Shown piece after piece: positions 27,098-35,371 of a stretch of 40,096 nt of DNA. This DNA comes from Curtobacterium sp. GC_Cur_3 (GTDB taxonomy: Bacteria > Actinomycetota > Actinomycetes > Actinomycetales > Microbacteriaceae). Position numbers and translations under genes: made by a program. The DNA lies in NCBI RefSeq assembly GCF_026544205.1, contig NZ_JALNUI010000032.1, positions 1 to 40,096 on the forward strand. Direction: 5' to 3'. The notes below the pieces were generated by a model. The model saw only the letters and a list, made by a program, of their open reading frames with translations, had not been told where the DNA came from and searched no databases. Each line of letters starts with the position of its first letter. Position 1 is the stretch's first letter.

Positions 27098-27145
27098 GGT
27101 GGTTCCCCCTTCCTTCTGCAGCGTCGTCGCTGGAGAACCACCATG
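27095..27145 (-). promoter_or_regulatory. Leader hairpin covering the peptide gene start codon
   Basis: CATGGTGGTTC (27095-27105) and GAACCACCATG (27135-27145) are perfect 11-bp complements with a 29-nt loop. In the mRNA the start codon and the bases before it pair with an upstream copy, while the purine-rich ribosome-binding stretch lies in the loop. If the transcript starts upstream of 27145 this could control translation initiation. Confidence 0.55.
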
Positions 27146-27218
27146 TCAGATTGACCGTTGAAATACCAGTGTCGGGTTCGAGGTCTTCATGGTCCCTCTT
27201 GACGGCTTGCCTTCGACT

Positions 27219-27965
27219 TCACGACCCGACCGGCACCCACTCCCGCCCCACCCGGTGCACCGCCGGCCCGTGCCCCGGCAGCACGATCTCGGGGATCGGC
27301 AGAGCCCGCGCCGACTCGAGCGCCGTCGCCTGGTCCGCCGTGAAGAACGGCGTGATCATGCGGGGCCGAGGGGGCCACGACGCCGGCTGCGTGTCGTGGT
27401 GGGAGACGACGGCGTCCCCGGTGACGATCGCGTCGGCGGCGGGCAGCAGGTACGCGGTGGACCCGGAAGTGTGCCCCTCGGCGGGGAACGGCGTGATCGC
27501 CCGTCCCTCGAAGTCCGCGCCGGTGAAGGCCCTGGCGGTGGGCACCGAGACGGGCCGCAGGGCGTCGGACCGGATCGCCCGGCCGAGCCAGCGGAGCACC
27601 CGCGCCGAGGCCAGCCGGCCGCCGATCTCCGCCGGGGTCACCTGCTGTCGGTCAGGTCCGCGGACGTTGTCGAGCTCGGCGGCGTGGGCGAGCACCTCGA
27701 CGTGCGGGTGGCGCTCGAGGATCCCGGGGATGCCCCCGACGTGGTCGACGTGCCCGTGCGTGACGTAGATGCGGCGAAGGTCGCCGAGGTCGTGTCCGGC
27801 GTAGCGGATGGTGTCGAGCACCAGGTCGCTGTCGGCCGGGTAGCCCGCGTCGATCAGCGCGACGCCGTCCTCCTCCGCCAGCACGACCCAGTTCGAGACG
27901 GGCCCCTCGACGAAGACCACACCGGGGGCGACGGAGACGACGGACCGGGGTTCGCGGGAGCTCAT
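27219..27965 (-). CDS. MBL-fold metallo-hydrolase
   Basis: 248-aa metallo-beta-lactamase-fold protein. The metal motif HGHVDH occupies 70-75 (THGHVDHVGG), with further ligands His in PAEGHTSGS, Asp in VTGDAVV and His in VLPGHGPAV. The N-terminus (VSNWVVLAEEDGVALIDAGYP) is typical of the glyoxalase II-like/uncharacterised hydrolase branch. Zinc or iron binding is expected; substrate unknown. No signal peptide. The ATG at 27965 shares ATGA with the truA stop, so it is translated with truA. The 121-bp gap to the peptide operon holds no clear terminator. Confidence 0.92.
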   Translation of the reverse strand: MSSREPRSVVSVAPGVVFVEGPVSNWVVLAEEDGVALIDAGYPADSDLVLDTIRYAGHDLGDLRRIYVTHGHVDHVGGIPGILERHPHVEVLAHAAELDNVRGPDRQQVTPAEIGGRLASARVLRWLGRAIRSDALRPVSVPTARAFTGADFEGRAITPFPAEGHTSGSTAYLLPAADAIVTGDAVVSHHDTQPASWPPRPRMITPFFTADQATALESARALPIPEIVLPGHGPAVHRVGREWVPVGS

Positions 27966-28948
27966 CCCTCGACGGTAGCCGAGACCGTGGCCGAGTCCGT
28001 GTCGGCGGTCCCGTCCACGGATCGCCGGGCGCGCGTCTGCTCCGCCCGCGCCGCGAGCTCCGCGTCCGCCGGGTAGCCCACCTCGGTCAGCGTGAGCCCC
28101 TTCGCCGGCGCCACCTTGAACGCGCTGGTCCGCTCCCCCGCCAGACGCAGCTCCTCGAGCCGCTCGGGCCCGAAGCGCCCCTCGCCGACGGCGATGGTCG
28201 CCCCCACCATCGCGCGCACCATGGAGTGACAGAACGCATCGGCCTGGAGGCTCGCCACCAGCACGCCGTCCGGCTCGCGGTCCCAGCGGAACTCCTGGAG
28301 CATCCGGATGGTCGTCGCCCCCTCGCGCGGCTTGCAGAACGCCGCGAAGTCGTGCAGCCCCAACAGCGTCAGCGCACCGCGCTCCATCGCTGCCGGGTCG
28401 AGACGCCCCGGGTACCAGAGGGTGTGCCCACGACGTCGTGGATCGCGGGGGGCGTCGACGTCCGCGACCCGGTACTGGTAGCGCCGCCAGAGCGGGGAGA
28501 ACCGGGCGTCGAACCCGTCCGGCGCGATCGAGGCCCGCGTGACGACCACGTCGCCGTCGACCCCGGCGATGCCGTTCACCCGCTTCACGAGACCGTCGAG
28601 CGGGTCGCGCCCGCTCCCGTCACGCCCGCCCCCGTCAGGCGCGGCGCGTCGGGGCCGTGCCAGCGCTGCCCACTGCGCGGCGTCCAGGTCGAGGTGCGCC
28701 ACCTGCCCGACGGCGTGCACCCCTGCGTCGGTGCGCCCCGCGACGGTCAGCAGCGGCGGCGAGCCCCAGCGGGTGAAGACGGTCGCGAGCGCGGTCTCGA
28801 GCGCACCCTGCACGGTCCGGAGCCCCGGCTGCCTGGCCCACCCGGAGAACGCGGCGCCGTCGTACGCGACGTCGAGCCGGAGCCGCACGCCGCCGTCGAC
28901 AGCGGCCGACGCCGACGCCTGCACCTGGGCCTCGTCCGTCTCGCTCAC
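27962..28948 (-). CDS. truA: tRNA pseudouridine synthase A (TruA)
   Basis: 328 aa, converts U38-40 of tRNA anticodon arms to pseudouridine. The catalytic Asp74 is in AGRTDAGVHAVGQ; RYQYRV, HDFAAFCK and FCHSMVRAMVG are also conserved. A glycine/arginine-rich insertion (about 99-115) and a ~25-residue polar C-terminal extension go beyond the core. The GTG start at 28948 follows a TACCGT hexamer by exactly 6 bp (leaderless). In relatives truA usually follows rplQ; here 7.7 kb of accessory genes separate them. Confidence 0.95.
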   Translation of the reverse strand: MSETDEAQVQASASAAVDGGVRLRLDVAYDGAAFSGWARQPGLRTVQGALETALATVFTRWGSPPLLTVAGRTDAGVHAVGQVAHLDLDAAQWAALARPRRAAPDGGGRDGSGRDPLDGLVKRVNGIAGVDGDVVVTRASIAPDGFDARFSPLWRRYQYRVADVDAPRDPRRRGHTLWYPGRLDPAAMERGALTLLGLHDFAAFCKPREGATTIRMLQEFRWDREPDGVLVASLQADAFCHSMVRAMVGATIAVGEGRFGPERLEELRLAGERTSAFKVAPAKGLTLTEVGYPADAELAARAEQTRARRSVDGTADTDSATVSATVEG

Positions 28949-28954
28949 ACCACC

Positions 28955-28960
28955 ACGGTA
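28955..28960 (-). promoter_or_regulatory. -10 element of truA
   Basis: TACCGT on the minus strand, 6 bp before the truA GTG. The SARP-like repeats at 28966-28998 cover its -35 zone. Confidence 0.5.
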
Positions 28961-28965
28961 CCGAT

Positions 28966-28998
28966 GTCAGCGCCGCGTCAGTGCCGCGTGAGCGCCGG
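28966..28998 (+). promoter_or_regulatory. Three 11-bp direct repeats, SARP-box-like
   Basis: Heptamers GTCAGCG, GTCAGTG and GTGAGCG, each followed by a 4-bp CCGC/CCGG spacer, give an exact 11-bp period. SARP regulators bind heptamer direct repeats of this spacing, with the last repeat about 8 bp from the -10. Here the third heptamer ends 8 bp before CACCAT (29003-29008), a weak -10 candidate for the exporter gene. An AfsR/SARP-like regulator is encoded at the far end of this exporter. Binding is inferred. Confidence 0.5.
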
Positions 28999-29061
28999 CC
29001 GACACCATCGTCCTCGACGTCGACGCGACCGCCGACGCCCCATCGGAGAAAGGAACCGACG

Positions 29062-30063
29062 ATGACCACGACACCCCTCGCGGTCGAGGCCGTCGGCCTC
29101 GTGAAGACCTTCGGGCAGAACCGCGCCGTGGACGGTGTCGACCTCCGCGTCGAGGCCGGCACGGTGTACGGCGTGCTCGGCCCGAACGGCGCCGGCAAGA
29201 CCACGACGATCAGCATGCTCGCGACGCTGCTGCAGGCGGACGCCGGCGAGGCCAGGGTCTTCGGCCACGACGTCCGCCGCGAAGCACAGGAGGTCCGCCG
29301 GCTCATCGGCGTGACCGGACAGTACGCCAGCGTCGACGAGACCCTCAGCGCGACCGAGAACCTGGTGGTCTTCTCCCGCCTGCTCGGGCTGGGACGGGCG
29401 GAGTCGAAGCGGAAGTCCGCGGAGCTCCTCGAGCGCTTCGGCCTGACCGAGGCGGCGACCCGTCCGCTCAAGAAGTTCTCCGGCGGGATGCGCCGTCGCC
29501 TCGACCTGGCGGCGAGCCTCATCGCGCAGCCGCCGCTGATCTTCCTCGACGAGCCGACCACCGGCCTCGACCCCCGCACCCGGGCGCAGATGTGGGACAC
29601 GATCCGCGAGCTCGTCGCGACGGGCTCCACCGTGCTGCTCACCACGCAGTACCTCGACGAGGCCGACCAGCTCGCCGACCGCATCGCCGTGATCGACCAC
29701 GGCCGGGTCGTCGCCGAGGGCACCGGCGACGAGCTCAAGGCGTCGATCGGCACCGCGTCACTGCAGCTCCGGCTCGCCGACGCGTCCACCGAGACCCTCG
29801 CGACGGCGTCCGACCTCGTCGCCCGGGTCCTCGGCACCCCCGCGGTCGTCAGCCCGGAGGGGTCGCGCCTGACCGCTCCGATGACGGACCCCGACCGCGT
29901 CACCGACCTGCTCGTGTCGTTCCGCGACGCGGGCATCTCCCTCGCCGAGATGAGCGTGCAGAAGCCGACGCTCGACGAGGTCTTCCTGACCATCACCGGC
30001 AACCCGGTCGCCGACGACACCGCCGACCAGCACGACCACGCGCTCGAAGGGAGCAACGCATGA
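29062..30063 (+). CDS. DrrA-type ABC exporter ATP-binding protein
   Basis: 333-aa ATPase of the daunorubicin-resistance (DrrA/CcmA) family. Walker A GPNGAGKTT (40-48), signature FSGGM (139-143), Walker B LIFLDEP (159-165). The H-loop histidine is glutamine (TTQYLDEADQLAD), as usual in DrrA homologues. A C-terminal domain of ~90 residues ends with MSVQKPTLDEVFL, the family regulatory element. ATG 29062 has GAAAGGA upstream. Coupled to the permease gene by ATGA. Such pairs export hydrophobic drugs, lipids or secondary metabolites; the substrate is unknown. Confidence 0.94.
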   Translation: MTTTPLAVEAVGLVKTFGQNRAVDGVDLRVEAGTVYGVLGPNGAGKTTTISMLATLLQADAGEARVFGHDVRREAQEVRRLIGVTGQYASVDETLSATENLVVFSRLLGLGRAESKRKSAELLERFGLTEAATRPLKKFSGGMRRRLDLAASLIAQPPLIFLDEPTTGLDPRTRAQMWDTIRELVATGSTVLLTTQYLDEADQLADRIAVIDHGRVVAEGTGDELKASIGTASLQLRLADASTETLATASDLVARVLGTPAVVSPEGSRLTAPMTDPDRVTDLLVSFRDAGISLAEMSVQKPTLDEVFLTITGNPVADDTADQHDHALEGSNA

Positions 30064-30905
30064 CCACGCTCACCACACCCGACCTGGCGTCCACCGGCAC
30101 GACCGGCGCCAGGAGCACCCCGCGACCCGGGGTCGGCGGCACCGGGCTCGGTGCGACGATCCGCCAGTCCTTCACGATGGCGTACCGCGGCCTCATCAAG
30201 GTCCGTCGGACGCCCGAGCAGCTGTTCGACGTGACGCTCATGCCGATCGTCTTCACCGTGATGTTCACGTACATCTTCGGCGGCGCGATCTCCGGCAACG
30301 TGGCGGCCTACCTGCCGATCATCATCCCGGGCATCCTCGTGCAGACGAACATCACGTCCTCGATCGTCACCGGCGTCCAGCTCCGCGAGGACATGGACAA
30401 GGGCGTCTTCGACCGCTTCAAGTCCCTGCCGATCGCCCGCATCGCCCCGCTCGCCGGAGCACTGCTCGCCGACACCGTGCGGTACGCCATCGCGACGACG
30501 ATCACCTTCGTCACGGGCTTCGCGATGGGGCTCCGTCCCGAGGGCGGCTTCGGAGCCGTCGTCCTGGCGGGCCTGCTCGTCATCGTGGTCGCCTGGGCGA
30601 TCAGTTGGGTCTTCGCCTACTTCGGCGTCGTGGCCCGCACCGCGTCGAGCGTCTCGGGCATCTCGAACCTCGTGCTGTTCCCGCTGACGTTCCTCTCGAA
30701 CGCCTTCGTCCCGGCGGACACCCTGCCGGACTGGCTGCGCTGGTTCTCCGAGGTCAACCCGGTGTCACACCTCATCACCGCGGTCCGCGAGCTCGTCAAC
30801 CACGGCCAGGTGGGCGGGGACCTCTGGCTCTCGCTCCTCGGTGCCGCGGTCGTCGTCGCCGTGTTCGCCCCGCTCACGGTGCGCGCGTACATGCGGAAGG
30901 CCTGA
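30060..30905 (+). CDS. DrrB-type ABC-2 permease
   Basis: 281 aa with a ~30-residue polar N-terminus, then RQSFTMAYRGLIKVRRTPEQLFD, the DrrB cytoplasmic helix, and six membrane segments. The motif REDMDKGVFDRFKSLPI is the conserved ABC-2 coupling segment, and FVPADTLPDWLRWFSEVNPVSH is typical of the family. It pairs with the preceding ATPase (ATGA overlap). Convergent with the AfsR-like regulator; only 11 bp separate the stops and no terminator is visible. Confidence 0.94.
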   Translation: MTTLTTPDLASTGTTGARSTPRPGVGGTGLGATIRQSFTMAYRGLIKVRRTPEQLFDVTLMPIVFTVMFTYIFGGAISGNVAAYLPIIIPGILVQTNITSSIVTGVQLREDMDKGVFDRFKSLPIARIAPLAGALLADTVRYAIATTITFVTGFAMGLRPEGGFGAVVLAGLLVIVVAWAISWVFAYFGVVARTASSVSGISNLVLFPLTFLSNAFVPADTLPDWLRWFSEVNPVSHLITAVRELVNHGQVGGDLWLSLLGAAVVVAVFAPLTVRAYMRKA

Positions 30906-30916
30906 CGCAGCAGGGT

Positions 30917-33900
30917 TCACGCGACGGTGCGCAGCTCCTCGAGCAGTGCCCGCAACGCCGTCACGGCCTCGGTCCGGTCCCATCCGGCCGAGGCCGTCTC
31001 GGCGTCCACCACCACGTCCGCTCCGACCACGTCGACCAGCAACGGACGCAGCCGTCGGTGGGCGAGCACCGCGAAGTCCTGCCGCGAGCCGAACCGCCTG
31101 GCCAGGCCCCAGCACCTGGCAGCCTCGGCGTGCATCCCCCGACGCAGCGCGACGAGTGCGATCCCGATGAGCGCGGTGCCGATGACCGGCAGGTCGAGCC
31201 ACCACGGGTGCAGGCGCAGCATCACCAGGGCGCCGATCCGCAGGTGGCGCGCGATCGCCTGCTGATCGGCCTGGAGGCCCGGCTCGGCCCCGCCGGACCG
31301 GCTCGCGCCCGCCTCGTCCTCCGCCACGATCCGCGCGGCCCCCGCCATCAGCCACCAGTTCTGGGTGCGCTTGCGCCGGGGCACGACGAAGTCCCATGCG
31401 CGGCGCCACCGCTCGACGGCGCCGTCGAGGTCGCCGTCCGCGCGGCTGCACTCGGCGTCGATCGCGATGACGATCACCCCGACCTGGACGGCGTCGTCCT
31501 CGAAGCCGCCGCGGTTCGCCACGGGCTGGTTGCCGAGGTCGGCGGCGATCGACCTGGCGAGGTCGACGTCGGCGGTGGCCGCGGCGCAGAGCCCGACCGT
31601 CCAACCGATCTCGTACAGGTCGTCCTCGGCGCCGAACACCTCGAGCCGTTCCCGCGCGACGGCCGCCGCGGCGAGCGCTTCAGCGTGCTGCCCGTTCTGC
31701 GCGAGGAGCTGTGCCAGCGTCACGGCGCCGGAGCCCAGCGCCCAGGCGTCGTCGACCCGTTCGGCGAGCTCCCCGGCGCGGCGGGCGTACCGGAGCGCGT
31801 CGTCGAACGCCCCGTCGTTCTCGGCGATCGGCGCGCTGAGCAGGAACGCGAGACAGGCGACGCCCTCGTCGTCGCCGTCCCGGTAGCGCGCGAGCAGGGC
31901 CATGCCGTCGGCAGGACGCCCGAGGGTGAGCAGCAGGGTCGCCTGGGCGTCGAGCGTCGCTGCACCCGTGGGGCCGAGCCGGACCACCCGGCGGAGCGCG
32001 GAGATCGCCCACGCAGCGGTCCGACGGTCGGTGAAGACGGACGTCGACCCGATCAGGACCAGCCCGAGCACGACGGCGGCGCGGTCCTCCGGCAGTGGCG
32101 GGGTCCGGCGGAGCAGCGGCAGCAGGTCCGGGGCGATCGTGACCACCTCGCCGTGGGCACCGCGGAGGGTCCAGTACCCGCCGAGCGCCGCGAAGACGTG
32201 GGCGACCGTGCGGTGGTCGCCGTCGCGGAGCCCCCACCGGAGCAGCGTGACCAGGTTGTCGGCCTCGTGCCCGACCTCCCGGAACCACCGGCGCTGGCGC
32301 TCGCCCGTCGCCGTGAACATGTTCCTGGCCGCCGAGAAGTCCCGTGCCCAGCGGAGCATGGCGGCGCGGACCGCGTCGGTGGTGCCGCGCTCGGCCAGCC
32401 GGGCGGCCCCGAACTCCCGCACGGTCTCGAGCAGGCGGTACCGCACCGGCTCGCCCTCGTGCTCGACGAGCTGCACGAGGGACTGCTCGACGAGCTCGGC
32501 CAGGTCGTCGAGGGCGTCGTCGTGCCGGGCGGGGTCGGCGACGGCCTCGACCGCGTCGACCGCCAGCCCGTCCGGGAAGAGCGCGAGGCGGGTGAGCAGG
32601 TCGCGGGCCCCGTCGTCGAGCAGACGCCAGCTCCACTCGATCACGGCGAGCAGCGTCCGGTGCCGTTCGGGCGCGCTGCGGTCGCCGCCGCGGAGCAGGG
32701 CGAACCGGTCATCGAGCCGCCGTTCGATCTCCTCGGCGCTCATGCCCCGGATGCGCGCCGCCGCGAGCTCGATCGCGAGCGGTGACCCGTCGAGCCGCGT
32801 GCAGATGCTCCGGACGGTGTCGACGGGCAGCACGGCACCGGGGCGTGCGGCCCGTGCCCGTTCGGTGAACAGCCGGACCGCTGACCCGTCGGCCTCGACG
32901 GGCAGCGGTGCGAGCGCCGCGACGACCTCGCCGGCGATCGCGAGCGGCGCCCTCGACGTGGTCAGCACGCGCAGTGACGGCAGGACGGCGAGCAGGTCGG
33001 CGGTGAACGCGGCGGCGGCCTCGACCAGGTGCTCACAGTTGTCCAGCACGAGCACGGTCGGTTCCTCGGCGAGTGCCCGGACGACCCGACCCCACAGGTC
33101 GGAGACGACCGCGTCCCGCAGCGACCGCGCACCACGGACCTCCGCGATCCCGAGCAGTGCGCCGAGTGCGGGGACGATGTCCTCGCCGGCGGTCAGCGGC
33201 GCGAGTTCGAGCACCACCACGCCGCGGTCCCGGGCGACCGTGGCGGCGACCGCCTGCGCCAGGCGGGTCTTGCCGAGCCCACCCGCACCGAGGATCGTCA
33301 CCAGCCGCCCGTGGGACAGCAGCTCCGTGACGGCGGCGAGGTCGGCCTCCCGTCCGACCAGCGTGTTCGGCGATGCCCGCAGGCCGACCCGGCGGAGTGC
33401 ACCCGGACCGGACGGCGCGCGGCGGAGCAGCTCGGCGTTCAGCCGCACGAGCTCGGCGGACGGATCGGCGCCGAGCCCGTCGGCCAGGCGTTCCCGGTGG
33501 GCCGCGAACGCTGCCAGTGCCTCGGCGGTGCGCCCCGCGGCGTCGAGTGCGCGCATCGAGCCGGCGACGGCGACCTCGTCGAACGGGTCGACCTCGGCCT
33601 GCTCGCGCCAGACGGCCACGGCGCCGTCCGCGTCCCCGGCGTCGAGCAGGGCCGAGCCGAGTGCTCGGCGGAGGGCGCGGCGGGCGACGTCCGCACGGTG
33701 GGCGAGGGCCTGCCCGAGGTCCCCCTCGACGTCGTCGCCCGGCTCGCCGCGCCAGGTCGCGAGTGCCGTCCGGAGCACGGCGTCCGCCCGGGTGCCCGCT
33801 GCGGCGAGCTGTTCGGCGCAGGCCAGGTCGACGTCCTCAGGACGGACCCCGAGCGCGTAGCCGGTCGCCGTCGACACGACCAGGCCGTCGGTGGTGCTCC

Positions 33901-34126
33901 GCCGGAGCCGCGAGACGAGGGTCTGGAGCGCTGCCCGAGCGCCCCTCGGCGGGGCGTCGCCCCAGAGTTCGTCGATGAGCGCGTCGGTCGTCATGGCGTG
34001 CCCACGAGCGAGGACCAGGGCGGTCACGAAGGCCCGTGCGAGCGCTCCGGGCACGGGCGCCGGGACGCCCGTCGGGTCCTCGACCAGGACCGGTCCGAGG
34101 ACGGCGATGCGGGGGTGCGCTGCCAC
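30917..34126 (-). CDS. AfsR/SARP-like regulator (wHTH-BTAD-NTPase-TPR)
   Basis: 1069-aa transcription regulator. OmpR-type winged helix about 28-95 (RAFVTALVLARGHAMTTDAL, YALGV), bacterial transcriptional activator domain about 98-245, a STAND-type NTPase with Walker A GAGGLGKT (280-287) and Walker B TVLVLDNCE (357-365), the SRAPL sensor segment and DGSPLAIELAAARI, then a long helical repeat region about 590-1069, probably TPR-like. In AfsR-type proteins the winged helix binds heptamer direct repeats and the NTPase acts as a switch. The likely target is the exporter promoter with 11-bp repeats (28966-28998). GTG 34126 follows TAGACT by 6 bp (leaderless). It diverges from the lipoprotein gene. 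Confidence 0.92.
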   Translation of the reverse strand: MAAHPRIAVLGPVLVEDPTGVPAPVPGALARAFVTALVLARGHAMTTDALIDELWGDAPPRGARAALQTLVSRLRRSTTDGLVVSTATGYALGVRPEDVDLACAEQLAAAGTRADAVLRTALATWRGEPGDDVEGDLGQALAHRADVARRALRRALGSALLDAGDADGAVAVWREQAEVDPFDEVAVAGSMRALDAAGRTAEALAAFAAHRERLADGLGADPSAELVRLNAELLRRAPSGPGALRRVGLRASPNTLVGREADLAAVTELLSHGRLVTILGAGGLGKTRLAQAVAATVARDRGVVVLELAPLTAGEDIVPALGALLGIAEVRGARSLRDAVVSDLWGRVVRALAEEPTVLVLDNCEHLVEAAAAFTADLLAVLPSLRVLTTSRAPLAIAGEVVAALAPLPVEADGSAVRLFTERARAARPGAVLPVDTVRSICTRLDGSPLAIELAAARIRGMSAEEIERRLDDRFALLRGGDRSAPERHRTLLAVIEWSWRLLDDGARDLLTRLALFPDGLAVDAVEAVADPARHDDALDDLAELVEQSLVQLVEHEGEPVRYRLLETVREFGAARLAERGTTDAVRAAMLRWARDFSAARNMFTATGERQRRWFREVGHEADNLVTLLRWGLRDGDHRTVAHVFAALGGYWTLRGAHGEVVTIAPDLLPLLRRTPPLPEDRAAVVLGLVLIGSTSVFTDRRTAAWAISALRRVVRLGPTGAATLDAQATLLLTLGRPADGMALLARYRDGDDEGVACLAFLLSAPIAENDGAFDDALRYARRAGELAERVDDAWALGSGAVTLAQLLAQNGQHAEALAAAAVARERLEVFGAEDDLYEIGWTVGLCAAATADVDLARSIAADLGNQPVANRGGFEDDAVQVGVIVIAIDAECSRADGDLDGAVERWRRAWDFVVPRRKRTQNWWLMAGAARIVAEDEAGASRSGGAEPGLQADQQAIARHLRIGALVMLRLHPWWLDLPVIGTALIGIALVALRRGMHAEAARCWGLARRFGSRQDFAVLAHRRLRPLLVDVVGADVVVDAETASAGWDRTEAVTALRALLEELRTVA

Positions 34127-34132
34127 GGTGCG

Positions 34133-34138
34133 AGTCTA
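34133..34138 (-). promoter_or_regulatory. -10 element of the AfsR-like gene
   Basis: TAGACT on the minus strand, 6 bp before the GTG at 34126. No ribosome-binding site is present. Confidence 0.5.
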
Positions 34139-34194
34139 GGTCGGCCGATGCGGGATCGTGATCAGCGCGCGGATCGGGGCGGGTCCACCGACGC

Positions 34195-34200
34195 TACCCT
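34195..34200 (+). promoter_or_regulatory. -10 element of the lipoprotein gene
   Basis: TACCCT, 6 bp before the ATG at 34207; divergent from the AfsR-like promoter in an 80-bp gap, so the two genes may be co-regulated. Confidence 0.45.
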
Positions 34201-34206
34201 GAGCAG

Positions 34207-35364
34207 ATGCACACCTTCACGAGGGGGATCGTGAGCGTCGCGCTCCTCTCCACCGCTGCCCTCGCCTTGGCCGGCTGCTCCCCCACCACGAGCGCCGACC
34301 CGACCGTCTCCGCGGGGCCCTCCGAGTCCTCCTCCGCAGCGACCACGACGACTCCGTCCGCGTCCCCGATCGCGTTCGGCACCGCCCCGAGTCGTGCCGG
34401 GATCCCGGCGTGCGACGCGCTCCTGCCCGCCGACCTGGTCCAGGCCCTCGTGCCCGGCGCGAAGCCCGTCGACACCCTGGTGGACACCCCGGACATCGCC
34501 GGTGCGTGGGCGTTCGCGGCGACGGCCGGTGGCACCGACTGCGAGAGCGCGAACAGCGTCTCCGCCATCGACGAGGTCCTGCCGACCACGAAGGACGACC
34601 CCGCGTACCAGGGCGTCCGGCTCACCGTGCTCCCCGACGCCGCCGCGGACTTCGTGGACGCCCAGACGAGCGCCACCAGCCCGGAGGTCGCCGCGACGAC
34701 CGTGCGGTGCGACGCGAGCGACTCGGCCCGCGTCTACTGCGGCGGCGCCGTGCGTGCCGGCACCGCCTGGGTCGACATCCGCTCGGTCCGGTTGCAGGAC
34801 ACCGTCGATGCGACGCCTGAGGTGTCGGAGCCGGCGTTCAAGTCCTTGCTCGCCGCGACGGCGGCAGCGGTGGAGGGCAGCGCCCTCGGCTCGGCCACCA
34901 CCGAACACGGTGCCCCCGACGGCTCGTACACGACGTGCGACGCCACCAACGTGAACGCGGTCGCGTCGAAGGACCTCGCCGACCCGGACACCCGTGGTGG
35001 TGACGCCTCGGCCGGCCTCCAGCAGTACGCGATGAACCGGCTCGGCGGGTCGAGCTGCGTGTTCGAGGCCCAGGGCGCCGGCGAGCAGCCGTACGCGATC
35101 ACCGGGGCGGTGTACTCCGTGGTCCCCGGCGGCGGATGGGTCGTGGAGCGTCGACTCGACGCGGGGACGATCGACCGCGCCGACCGCGTCGAGCTCGACG
35201 GCCTCCCCGCGGGTGCCGCCGCGTGGCGCAGCTGCACCGACCTCGCGTGCTCGGTCGACGTCGTGGACGACGGCGACTGGACCCACTTCGTGCTCTACGA
35301 GCGGGTGGCCGACGAGCCCTCCGACGGTGTCGTCCGCTGGGCCGAGGCGTCCCTGGCTGGCTGA
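34207..35364 (+). CDS. Predicted lipoprotein of unknown function
   Basis: 385 aa. Lipoprotein signal peptide with the lipobox LALAGC (Cys24), then a long S/T/A/P-rich tether to about residue 60. The exported part may hold two related halves: both contain a Cys-containing 'ACDALLPADLV' or 'TCDATNVNAVAS' segment and later W/V-rich strands, and six or more cysteines are spaced as for disulfides. No known family recognised. It sits between the AfsR-like gene (divergent) and the aromatic-exporter-like gene (convergent, 7 bp apart). Confidence 0.85.
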   Translation: MHTFTRGIVSVALLSTAALALAGCSPTTSADPTVSAGPSESSSAATTTTPSASPIAFGTAPSRAGIPACDALLPADLVQALVPGAKPVDTLVDTPDIAGAWAFAATAGGTDCESANSVSAIDEVLPTTKDDPAYQGVRLTVLPDAAADFVDAQTSATSPEVAATTVRCDASDSARVYCGGAVRAGTAWVDIRSVRLQDTVDATPEVSEPAFKSLLAATAAAVEGSALGSATTEHGAPDGSYTTCDATNVNAVASKDLADPDTRGGDASAGLQQYAMNRLGGSSCVFEAQGAGEQPYAITGAVYSVVPGGGWVVERRLDAGTIDRADRVELDGLPAGAAAWRSCTDLACSVDVVDDGDWTHFVLYERVADEPSDGVVRWAEASLAG

Positions 35365-35371
35365 CGCACCG

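Noticed and set aside
28966..28998. Interpretation of the 11-bp repeats as a simple coding-type tandem repeat
   Set aside because: They lie between divergent genes, outside any coding sequence, and only the heptamer-plus-4-bp phasing is conserved, which fits an operator better.
30605..32785. 726-codon plus-strand open frame
   Set aside because: Overlaps drrB and the AfsR-like gene in antisense; E/G/R/P-rich with no recognisable motif.
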